DNA from: Anaerosporobacter mobilis DSM 15930
GTDB lineage: Bacteria > Bacillota > Clostridia > Lachnospirales > Lachnospiraceae
Length of the DNA stretch: 64,000 nucleotides
Reading direction: 5' to 3'
Assembly (NCBI RefSeq): GCF_900142955.1
Contig: NZ_FRCP01000018.1
Span: forward strand, 1 to 64,000
The notes under the pieces were generated by a model, which saw only the letters and a program-made list of their open reading frames with translations, searched no databases and had not been told where the DNA came from. Both the position numbers and the translations under genes were made by a program. This document shows positions 54,581 to 63,200 of the stretch, one piece after another; the stretch's first letter is position 1, and each line of letters begins with the position of its first letter.

Positions 54581-54612
54581 TTGAATTTAACAAAGCGCTT
54601 TGTTAAATTCAA
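54581..54612. promoter_or_regulatory. perfect 32-bp palindrome, possible operator
   Basis: TTGAATTTAACAAAGC is followed at once by its exact reverse complement (54597-54612). There is no loop and no T tract, so a protein-binding site is more likely than a terminator. A TTGACA at 54641 lies 29 bases to the right. Confidence 0.65.
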
Positions 54613-54722
54613 GTAGGTGGAGGTAGACAAAAAATAAATATTGACAATAGTGTACGAATTAAACGATGATTAATTTGTTAACAAAATTACCTTGTGATCT
54701 AAACATAGAGGTGGTTAAATAA

Positions 54723-54816
54723 AATAACGGAATGCCCGTCCGTCGAAAGTTGAGCAATCCGTTATTGGTATAGAAGTTTCCTTCTGTGAAATCATTGTAT
54801 CATGGTTAGGAACTTC
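54723..54816 (+). ncRNA. structured leader of the 54850 gene, unassigned
   Basis: Two hairpins can form: AATAACGGAATGC (54723-54735) with GCAATCCGTTATT (54754-54766), 12 of 13 pairs, and GAAGTTTCC (54773-54781) with GGAACTTC (54809-54816). It fits no riboswitch that I know. The second stem ends 33 bases before the ATG. Confidence 0.4.
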
Positions 54817-54849
54817 TTTCAAGAATAGGAAAATTGAAAGGAGATTTAT

Positions 54850-55173
54850 ATGCAAAACAAAAGTATAAATGAAAAAAATGTAGTATCAGTAGAATGGAAT
54901 GATAAAAAATTTATCACGACAGCGCATATTAATGTAAAACAGAGGTTAGAGGATACCTTTACATACCAATATCCTATCCCAGCAGCTACATTTGAGAGTG
55001 TGGCATCTTTAGGAAGATTAATTGAACGTATTATGAAAGCGGAAGGTGCTTGTCCGTATGAAATAGCCAAAGTACTAAAAGCTATTTTTTTACAGGCAGG
55101 AATCAAAGTGCAGGACAGCTTTGTTAAAACACCAGTATATGAGCAATTGACATTGAAGAGTATTCAGAAGTGA
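54850..55173 (+). CDS. hypothetical island protein, 107 aa
   Basis: GAAAGGAG precedes the ATG. The product is a soluble alpha/beta protein: a beta start (KFITTAHINVKQRLEDTFTYQYPIPAAT), then a helix FESVASLGRLIERIMKAEGACPYEIAKVLKAIFLQ. I know no family. It has its own leader and terminator, which suggests an independently regulated cargo gene of the island. Confidence 0.7.
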   Translation: MQNKSINEKNVVSVEWNDKKFITTAHINVKQRLEDTFTYQYPIPAATFESVASLGRLIERIMKAEGACPYEIAKVLKAIFLQAGIKVQDSFVKTPVYEQLTLKSIQK

Positions 55174-55243
55174 GGATGCAATACAGTAGTGCAATGATGA
55201 TTAGAGTTATTCTTCATCAATGATGAATGGTAAGGAAGATAAG

Positions 55244-55273
55244 GACATCTATCATAGTGGTAGGTGTCTTTTA
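55244..55273 (+). terminator. terminator after 54850 gene
   Basis: GACATCTATC (55244-55253) pairs with GGTAGGTGTC (55259-55268), with G-U pairs, then TTTTA. Confidence 0.65.
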
Positions 55274-55367
55274 TTGTTGACATTAATAATAATTAGTAAT
55301 AATATGTAAAATAAAAAGAATTTACTTGTGTTTATGTATATGAGATGGGGGAGGAGGGAGATGTATT

Positions 55368-55973
55368 ATGAAAAAGAATAATGGGTTAGATTATAAGGAG
55401 TTTTGGAAAGATAAAATAGATTATGATTATGAAACTGAAATAGTTATTTATGCGTATGTATGTCGAACAAGTAAAAGCTTACCTAAAAAGTTATATAATA
55501 TTGATAAAAGCTATCAGTTTGACAGTTATATTGAATGGCAGTACCATGTTAAAGGGCTTATTTCAAATAAACAAGTTGATCTTAAGGAATTTAAGCGATA
55601 TTTGATAAATGAAGAAAGAAAGAGAAGTTCTTTTTCTGGTATGACCAATAGTATAGTAATACCAATAATTATTTATATATTAGGTCTATTGATAAGTGCT
55701 TTTATGGATTTTTATACTGGAACTATTTTGCAGCCTACAGTAGATCGTCAGATTAGTTTATTGCAAAATATACTAACATATTTAGTTGTTATGGTACCAG
55801 TAGTTGCAGTATCAATGACTGTATATATAGCACTTTTTTATAAGATATTCAAAATAGTTGGGGGATTTAGCAATAAAGATAAATTAGATAAATCATTTTA
55901 TGAAGATTACATAGAAATTGTAGAAAGTGAAATTATTAAATCTACTATAATAGAGCGACATGACGGAGACTAA
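55368..55973 (+). CDS. island membrane protein, 201 aa
   Basis: GGAGGGAG precedes the ATG. Residues 1-90 are cytosolic, helical and charged (YKEFWKDKIDYDYETEIVIYAYVCR..). Two membrane helices are at about residues 100-118 and 135-160, with a short loop between. The last 40 residues are acidic. No family is recognised. Cargo membrane proteins of this size on islands are often effectors of defence systems; here this is only a suggestion. Confidence 0.72.
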   Translation: MKKNNGLDYKEFWKDKIDYDYETEIVIYAYVCRTSKSLPKKLYNIDKSYQFDSYIEWQYHVKGLISNKQVDLKEFKRYLINEERKRSSFSGMTNSIVIPIIIYILGLLISAFMDFYTGTILQPTVDRQISLLQNILTYLVVMVPVVAVSMTVYIALFYKIFKIVGGFSNKDKLDKSFYEDYIEIVESEIIKSTIIERHDGD

Positions 55974-55987
55974 TAGATAATATGAAA

Positions 55988-56014
55988 GGCATCGTATGGA
56001 TACGGTGTCTTTTT
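55988..56014 (+). terminator. terminator after membrane protein
   Basis: GGCATCGTA (55988-55996) pairs with TACGGTGTC (56001-56009), two G-U pairs, then T5. Confidence 0.65.
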
Positions 56015-56017
56015 ATG

Positions 56018-56046
56018 TTGTAAGAACAAAATGGTTAGTGTATAAT
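56018..56046 (+). promoter_or_regulatory. sigma-A promoter of the 56072 gene
   Basis: TTGTAA, 17 bases, TATAAT, 25 bases before the ATG at 56072. This also shows that the upstream ATG 56048 lies too near the transcription start. Confidence 0.6.
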
Positions 56047-56071
56047 TATGGTAAATAAAAAGGGGGATTTT

Positions 56072-57064
56072 ATGATAAGAGAATTAAAAGATAGATTTTT
56101 AAATGAAAATCCAGGATATATTAATGATATAAATAATTTTATTAACTACATTGAAACACAAATAGAACAAGCCTCATTTTATAATGAATTTACTTTACGT
56201 GGTATGACGGTAAAAGGAATTTTAAATAGCTTAGAGTATCTAGTAAATATAGAACAAATTCAAAAAAAGGAACCAGCTAAAAAATACATAAGCGCAGTAG
56301 GTCAGTTATTTGCTTATATTTTTGATAATTCAGAAATACAGAATATCAGCTTGAAAAGTCAATTGGATTTGCCACAGAAGAGAAAGGGCTCTTACCTTAA
56401 GGTGTGCTATGATTTTATAAGTAAAAGCGAAGTATTACAAGACAAAGAATCGTATAAGGCATTAGATGATGCTACAGTGAACAAATTAATTATATGGTGT
56501 GATAACAAAATTGATAAAGCAATAGATCAGAATAGCAATAATATTAAAGATATAAATTTTAAACATATGGTGGCTGCACTGTGTATAAAGTTAATATTAC
56601 TTACTGGTTGTACTTATAGGGTTGTAAGAGCTATAAAAATTTCGGATTTAGATACTGAGCTGAGTTTGATTACAGTAAATGGATATGATATAAGATTACC
56701 ATTGGGTTTGTCTAGGCAATTTAAATATTATAAACAGATATACATAGATAAGAAATTCAATTATCTTGAAGGCTTCTTATTCGTTGGGACAGATGGAAAG
56801 CAATGGGGTTCTGGTACATCTTCATCCGGAATCACTAATTATTTAAAAACAGAAATTGAAAAAACTGATATAACTGGAATCATAAAATACGGGATAACAC
56901 AGCTTATGTTGCAGGATGTTAATGACAGCGTTATTATTCGATTAACCGGAGCAAATAAAGATATAATAGAAGATTGTTTACCACAGGATAGTAAAAAAGA
57001 AATTGAATGGTTTTCTTATATCAATTCAAAAATTGTTAAAACAGGGATATATAAAGAACTATAA
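56072..57064 (+). CDS. tyrosine-recombinase-like protein without clear active site
   Basis: From ATG 56072 (AAGGGGG before it) the protein has 330 aa. Residues 1-110 are helical like a core-binding domain. Residues 170-215 (HMVAALCIKLILLTGCTYRVVRAIKISDLDTELSLITVNGYDIRLPL) resemble the start of a tyrosine recombinase catalytic domain. The usual HxxR..H..Y motifs do not follow (KYGITQLMLQDVNDSVIIRLTGANKD stands in that place). It may be a DNA-binding relative, and the resemblance is my own reading. It has its own promoter. Confidence 0.6.
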   Translation: MIRELKDRFLNENPGYINDINNFINYIETQIEQASFYNEFTLRGMTVKGILNSLEYLVNIEQIQKKEPAKKYISAVGQLFAYIFDNSEIQNISLKSQLDLPQKRKGSYLKVCYDFISKSEVLQDKESYKALDDATVNKLIIWCDNKIDKAIDQNSNNIKDINFKHMVAALCIKLILLTGCTYRVVRAIKISDLDTELSLITVNGYDIRLPLGLSRQFKYYKQIYIDKKFNYLEGFLFVGTDGKQWGSGTSSSGITNYLKTEIEKTDITGIIKYGITQLMLQDVNDSVIIRLTGANKDIIEDCLPQDSKKEIEWFSYINSKIVKTGIYKEL

Positions 57065-57158
57065 AATATATTTGTTAAATTTCATGACTACATTAATAGG
57101 GAGTTTTTTGCTGTAAAATTATTGTGAAAAGTGACGTACATACACTAGAATCAATCAT

Positions 57159-57174
57159 GGGGACCATTTGGGGA
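57159..57174. repeat. direct repeat GGGGA-N6-GGGGA
   Basis: Two GGGGA units 11 bases apart, the same phase as the GGTACTA pairs. It may be a further integrase arm site. A weak hairpin to GTCCC (57191-57195) followed by T7 may also end transcription here. Confidence 0.4.
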
Positions 57175-57214
57175 GTAAAGCACCTATAATAGTCCCTTTT
57201 TTTATACACAACGC

Positions 57215-57232
57215 GGTACTAATTTGGTACTA
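57215..57232. repeat. arm-type repeat, right
   Basis: GGTACTAATTTGGTACTA, matching 53029-53046 at 16 of 18 bases. It lies 98 bases inside the right att site. Confidence 0.65.
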
Positions 57233-57330
57233 AAAAAATCAATAACCATTTAGATATGCTATAAAATAATAAAATAAATACAATGATTCAACGATTTTGA
57301 GCCATTTATAATACTTAAAATCGTCCTTGC

Positions 57331-57398
57331 GTCCTATGGGAACAATGACACAAGGGATCTGTAAAGTGAAGAATAATAACACAAATAGAAGAAGTTAG
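57331..57398 (+). other. attR and displaced 3' end of the Fe-S gene
   Basis: Bases 57331-57365 repeat attL. The frame continues as PMGTMTQGICKVKNNNTNRRS and stops at 57396. This is the original end of the NapH-like gene at 52404, cut off by the island. Confidence 0.82.
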
Positions 57399-57481
57399 AA
57401 CATTAACTTATGGAAATATTTAACTTTATTTGATATAATAGTGACTGACTTTATTGATTTAATTAAGAGGTGCGGTGCTTT

Positions 57482-58216
57482 ATGAAGAAAAATTTAGTGT
57501 TTTTTATTTGTTTTATTCAAGTGATGTTACTTATCGGATGTTCATTTAACAATCAAAATGAACCTTCCCAAGAAGAAACTGTAAGTAATGAAAATGATAC
57601 CTTTATCTATAAAGATCCCTCTCAAGATTTAACCAATGGCTCTCAAGGGATAACATATTGCTCAGATTTTAAAGAATATACGCTTCTTGATATGAGCTTA
57701 GATAAAAGTTATCATAAAATAATTAAGAAATTTGGAGAACCTCTAGAACAAGGCTATGATGTAGTCGGTACTTTTCATATTACCGACCAGAGCCTATATA
57801 CCTATATGTACTATTCAAATATGCTTATAATAACGCGTGATTTTTTTGATGAGAACGATACAAAAGAAAATTCTATTATAGAAATAGACATTAATGGCGG
57901 TGACTATGAAACACTAAAAGGTGTTAAAATTGGTGATTCGCTTGATACAGTTAGCAAGTTATATGATATTAATTTTATTTTCCCATATGAAAAAGAATCT
58001 AGCAATGAAATAGTTAACATGATATATAATAGAATAAATGGAGCAGAATATTATACAAATCGATTTATGTTCTATGATTATGGTACAGTTGATAAAATAG
58101 CATATATAATTTCTGACATAAAAGACGAAGAACACAATAGCATTCCTGCACTTATTTTTTTATTCAATAATGATAAAGTTACTCATATCATTTTGTACAA
58201 CACTTTGGCTTTATAA
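57482..58216 (+). CDS. lipoprotein, 244 aa, function unknown
   Basis: From ATG 57482 the protein has a lipoprotein signal (KKNLVFFICFIQVMLLIGC) with Cys20 as the lipid site; the GTG at 57470 would only add four residues. After an acidic linker come two similar halves with LDMSLDKSYHKIIKKFGEP and LKGVKIGDSLDTVSKLYDI, the pattern of small repeat lipoproteins of Firmicutes. It has its own terminator. No known partner is in the window. Confidence 0.78.
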   Translation: MKKNLVFFICFIQVMLLIGCSFNNQNEPSQEETVSNENDTFIYKDPSQDLTNGSQGITYCSDFKEYTLLDMSLDKSYHKIIKKFGEPLEQGYDVVGTFHITDQSLYTYMYYSNMLIITRDFFDENDTKENSIIEIDINGGDYETLKGVKIGDSLDTVSKLYDINFIFPYEKESSNEIVNMIYNRINGAEYYTNRFMFYDYGTVDKIAYIISDIKDEEHNSIPALIFLFNNDKVTHIILYNTLAL

Positions 58217-58260
58217 AAACACTCCCCCTAAATTCACAAATTTAGGGGGAGTGTTTTTGT
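58216..58260 (+). terminator. strong terminator after lipoprotein
   Basis: A perfect 19-bp stem (58216-58234 with 58239-58257), a 4-base loop, and T tracts on the descending arm. Bases 58261-58466 have no other supported feature. Confidence 0.92.
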
Positions 58261-58466
58261 TTTATTTTATATACAATTAATAAAGAACAGTATAAGGACT
58301 AAGCACTTCTAGTAGAAGAAAGTATGTAGTACTTATTGCCTAAGACATTTTTATAGTGCAGAAAAATATTAAAATATTGCATGTTTTATGAAAATAAAGC
58401 ACCTTAATTACACTTACTTATTTTGTATAATAAAAGAAACAACTAGTGTTTTGGGGGTGGCGTATT

Positions 58467-60023
58467 TTGAATATTCTGATCGTGGATGATGAAGAAGTTA
58501 CCATAATGGGAATTAAGAAATTGGTCAAGTGGGAGCAAATAGGGGTTGCAAAAGTTATGGATGCTTCAAGTGGGGAAGAAGCATTGATAAAGAGTGAGAC
58601 AGAGAGAGTAGACATAATAATTTCTGATATTCGTATGACTGGAATGACAGGGATTGAGTTAGCAAGATGTATTAGAGTACAATATCCGTTTTGCCAGATA
58701 ATTTTTATCAGCGGATATGTAGAGAACGAGTATTTGAAAGAGGCAATCGATTTAGAAGTAGTAGGTTTTATAGAAAAACCAATTCATGTTAAAGCGATTG
58801 AGGGAGCAGTGCAAAAAGCAATAACGAAGTTAGAATCAATACAATTCCATATGGAAGTTAGACATCTAATGAACTTGGAAAATAAGCAATATCTAATGCA
58901 TAAGCTAGGCAAAGAATTGATAGAACCAGTAGCTAATAGAGAAGAAATTCAAAAGACTATGAATTGGTTAGGAATTGACTGGAAAGATAAAGAATATATA
59001 TGTGCAGCAATCTTTACTGTGAAAACGGAGGAAAACAAGAATATAGAAAAGGTTTTGCGTTCTTTAGATTATTGTTTTTCGGAGATTGAACATATACATT
59101 ATTTAAAAGATACTACTCACATCATATTTTTCATTGCCTATCAAAGTTATGAAGAAGAGGCATTAAGAGAAGTCGTGAAAAAAAGTCGAAATTTTGTGAG
59201 CACGGAAAAAACATATCAGATTTGTGGTGTGTTCGGGTTAGCTACTAACGATATTTATCAAGCATACAGATCGTATGAATCGGCGGTTATTTATCTTCAA
59301 AAATTTTTTTATTTTGGATATCATCAAGTTCGATGTTGTATAAAAGAAGAAGAAAAAAAGTTGGTTTTTGATGAAACACTTATGGAGTCGTTTACAGATT
59401 CTTTAAAGGAATTCAAACGAGAACAAACCTATGCTTGTATGGAACAGATTTATAATCAATTGCGTTCACAACACACGGTATTAGTGAGCAGTATTAAGGG
59501 GATTTACTTCAAATTATTGGATTATTTATATGAAGAAGTGGATCGTTCTTTTTATTGTGAATATGATTGTGAAAATGTGAGGAGAGGAATATTACTCGAA
59601 AAAATTCACTCCATAGACACTCTTACTGAGTGCAGTGAGTACTTATACGAACAAGTAGAAGAATATTATCAGAGTGCAAAGAATCTTGCAGTTAACAACA
59701 AAAGTATCATTGAGATTATGGAATTTATCAATAAATCATATGATAATGCGGATCTATCAGTAGGTGAAATAGCAAATCAAGTATTTCTAACGCCAAATTA
59801 TATGATGATGCTGTTTAAGAAAAAGATGGGAAAGACAGTATTGCAATATTTAACAGAAGTACGTATGGAAGTCGCAAAAGAATTATTAGTAGATGGGCGA
59901 GTGAAATTATCGGAAGTAGCTCTTAAGGTGGGATTTCGTGATTCCGGATATTTCTCAAAAGTTTTTCATCGATATGTTGGGGTTTCACCAAGCATATATA
60001 GAGAAAAAAACTATTTCAGGTAA
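58467..60023 (+). CDS. response regulator with AraC-type DNA-binding domain
   Basis: The 518-aa protein starts at TTG 58467 with GGGGGTGG 6-8 bases before it. Residues 1-120 are a receiver domain: VDDEE with Asp7/Asp8, phospho-acceptor Asp54 in ISDIRM, FISGY and the Lys of FIEKPI. The middle 270 residues are variable and linker-like. The last 100 are AraC helix-turn-helix pairs (LSVGEIANQVFLTPNYMMMLFKKKMGKTVLQYL, VKLSEVALKVGFRDSGYFSKVFHRYVGVSP). This YesN type normally pairs with a YesM-like kinase, absent here. It probably controls the next gene. Confidence 0.9.
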   Translation: MNILIVDDEEVTIMGIKKLVKWEQIGVAKVMDASSGEEALIKSETERVDIIISDIRMTGMTGIELARCIRVQYPFCQIIFISGYVENEYLKEAIDLEVVGFIEKPIHVKAIEGAVQKAITKLESIQFHMEVRHLMNLENKQYLMHKLGKELIEPVANREEIQKTMNWLGIDWKDKEYICAAIFTVKTEENKNIEKVLRSLDYCFSEIEHIHYLKDTTHIIFFIAYQSYEEEALREVVKKSRNFVSTEKTYQICGVFGLATNDIYQAYRSYESAVIYLQKFFYFGYHQVRCCIKEEEKKLVFDETLMESFTDSLKEFKREQTYACMEQIYNQLRSQHTVLVSSIKGIYFKLLDYLYEEVDRSFYCEYDCENVRRGILLEKIHSIDTLTECSEYLYEQVEEYYQSAKNLAVNNKSIIEIMEFINKSYDNADLSVGEIANQVFLTPNYMMMLFKKKMGKTVLQYLTEVRMEVAKELLVDGRVKLSEVALKVGFRDSGYFSKVFHRYVGVSPSIYREKNYFR

Positions 60024-60141
60024 AATACTACGCCATTCGAGTTTTTCCATTGCGTAGAAAAAAAGCATATCATAGGATAAGGGTGTAAGACGTATGCAGA
60101 GTTATCTGCATGTTAAGTTTTGGTTGAAGGCAAATGCCGAC

Positions 60142-60178
60142 CAGCAAATTTGTGTTTGCACTACGACAGCAAATTTGT
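60142..60178. repeat. 12-bp direct repeat, 25 bp apart, before glucanase
   Basis: CAGCAAATTTGT occurs at 60142-60153 and 60167-60178. AraC-type regulators bind such paired direct repeats, and the glucanase ATG is 33 bases downstream. The rest of 60024-60210 holds nothing clear. Confidence 0.5.
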
Positions 60179-60210
60179 ACAACAAAAAGTAGTGCAGAAA
60201 AGAGGGTAAA

Positions 60211-63200
60211 ATGAGAAGGTTGGGAAAAAGAATTTCATCTGTAGTACTAATGATAGCGATGTTATTGTCGTCTATGTCACTGGATTCATTCGGTGTACAA
60301 GCTGCAACTGTCTCAAAGGATTATACAACGGATTTGTTTGGTCCAAATGTATATGTATTTGATGAAAACGATGCAGATAGTGATGTTCAGGCAGTTATTG
60401 ATGAAGTCTATGGTACACAAGAAACAAATCAGTTCGGAAAAGAGAGATATGCAGTGTTGTTTAAGCCAGGAAGCTATGAGAAGGTTCGTGTAAAGGTAGG
60501 TTTTTATACGCAAGTAGCTGGACTTGGCGGTTTACCTACGGATACAGTTGTAAACGAACTTGACTGTAATGCGGATTGGATGGGAGCAAACTCTACTTGT
60601 AATTTTTGGAGAAGTGCTACTAATTTTACAGTTAAGCAGACTGCAACGTGGGCAGCAGCTCAAGCAACTTCATTAAGAAGAATGAATTTTGAGCAGTGGC
60701 TTGCTCTTGACCAATGGGGACAAGGCTGGGCTAGTGGTGGCTTTGTAGCGGATACCGTAGTAAAAGGTTCCGCAGTGGCATGGTCACAACAACAGTACTT
60801 ATCTAGAAATAGTGAGTATGGTGCATGGGCTGGTGGTGTATGGAATGCAGTGTTTGTAGGTATGAATAGAGACCTGGCCGTACAAGATTCCGGTGCCAAG
60901 GTTGAAAGTAACTGGGAACAGGAACCAGGGTATCAGTATTTCACTAGTGTTGTTAAAGCACCAGTTATTAGAGAAACACCATATCTTACAGTAGATGGAA
61001 ACAATCAATACAGTGTTTTTGTACCAAGTGTGAAGGAAAATTCTAATGGAGTATCTTGGGCTAATGGTAAAGAAGCCGGAACATCAATTGGTATTGATAA
61101 GTTCTATATTGCAAAGCCAGATAGAGATACAGCAGATTCTATTAATGCAGCTTTAGAACAAGGAAAGAATTTGATCTTTACACCAGGTATTTATCGTTTG
61201 AATAAAGCGATACAAGTAAAGAAAGCGAATACAGTTGTATTAGGTTTGGGTTATGCAACTTTAACACCAACTGGAAACAATGCTTGTATGGAAGTTGCTG
61301 ATGTTGATGGTGTGAGTGTATCTGGGTTGCTATTTGATGCAGGTCCTGCGTACACAGAAACACTTCTAAAAGTTGGTGAGGATAATGCGGCAAAAAGACA
61401 TGTAGATAATCCTACTTTATTAAGTGATTTATTCTTCCGTGTGGGTGGTGCAACCTCTGAAGTTACACAGTCAAAAACTTGTGTTATTATTAACAGCCAA
61501 GATGTAATCGGTGATAATTTCTGGGTATGGCGAGCTGACCATGGTGATGGAGTAGCTTGGGATAAGAACAAATCAGAGAATGGAATTATAGTAAATGGTG
61601 ACTGTGTGACCATGTATGGATTGTTTGTAGAACATTTCCATGAGTATCAAACGATATGGAATGGTAATTATGGCCGCTTGTATTTCTACCAGAGTGAAAT
61701 TCCATATGACGTTCCAAATCAAGCAAGTTGGAAGAGTCACGATGGAACAGTAAATGGATATGCGTCTTACAAGGTAGCAGATGATGTCACTTCTCATGAA
61801 GCATATGGTTTAGGCATCTACTCATTTCATAGAGATGCAACGATTGACCTTGCAAATGCTGCAGAAGTACCAGACGCTGATAATGTGAGTATACATAATA
61901 TCTGTTCGGTTATGCTTGCTGGTAATCCAGGCATCTCCCATGTTATTAATGGTAAGGGAAATGCAGTGAAGATTGCAGGGGAGAGACAACAAGTCGTATC
62001 GTATGGACAAGGTAAAGTGGTGATTCCAGATGATACAGAGAATCAGGGAGAGCCGGAAGTTGCTACTGGTCCATATGCTGATTGGAAAAATACTGCTGTT
62101 ACCTATCCTAAGATGGGACAGCTTGTGCCAGCTGGTACAATTTCTGTGACTTGGAAGGCATTAGGGGAACAAGTAGATAGTTATGATATTTATGTGGATG
62201 AAGTGAAAGTTGGAAGTATGAAAGCGAATGGATCGAATACTTATGAGTATGAACTCTATTCCACCAAAGTTAGCTCTCATAAATTAAAAATAGTTGCTGT
62301 ATTAAAGGGCGAAGGAAAAACAGTAACTGCTAATATACGAACATTTTTCACATCTAAAAAGGGAATGGGGATATGGCAAAACCGTAGTGATATGATTGAT
62401 AAAACGAATCTATCTTGGTATTATAATTGGTCACCATTTGAATTAGAGGGAGTAAATGATGCAGTTGAATTCGTACCAATGATTTGGGGGGATGATACGG
62501 GAAGCGGTGACCGCGCAAAGGAATGGAATTGGTTACGAACAGGGAAATATAAGGATTACAAAACCTTATTAACATTCAATGAACCTGATTATCCAGATCA
62601 ATCCAATATGACTGCAAATCGTGCAGCAGAACTTTGGACAACACTAGAAGATACTGGATTACGTCTAAGTTCTCCTGCAACTGGAAACCCAGCATACTTT
62701 ATGCAAGGTGGCGAAGGAGACTGGTTCGGCCCATTCATGGAGGCATTGGAAGCAAAGGGAGAAAGTTTTGATTTTACTGCTGTACATTATTATCAAGATT
62801 ATCCATTAGTTGATTTGTTTGTAGAAACCTTAGAAAAAACACATGAAATGACAGGTAAACCAATCTGGATTACAGAGTGGGGTGTTGCACAATGGACTAA
62901 GGTACAGGATTTCTACTGGACTGGTGGAGATGATAATTGGCAAAGAGATAGAATTGTTGCATTCATGGAAGAAATCATTCCTATCCTTGATGAACTAGAT
63001 TATGTAGAGAGATATGCATGGTTCCCATTTGATGGTGCTAATACGGAGAATTTCGGTAATGGTGCAGGTGGTCTTTTCTATGATACTGGTGCGAAAGCTG
63101 GTCAGCTTACTACAGTAGGTGAAACCTATAAAGCATTAGGAAATCCTAAGGGATACAATCCGAATCGTCCTGTTTATGATACCGTTGTTAAGGATGAAGA

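Larger units (their letters stand above)
52933..57365. mobile_element. decayed integrative element in a Fe-S gene 3' end
   Basis: The 4.4-kb segment is bounded by a 35-bp direct duplication and paired GGTACTA repeats. Next to the left site is the C-terminus of a tyrosine recombinase, reading leftward as expected. A broken phage-type sigma factor and three small intact genes follow. No replication or transfer genes remain, so it cannot move by itself. Confidence 0.82.
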
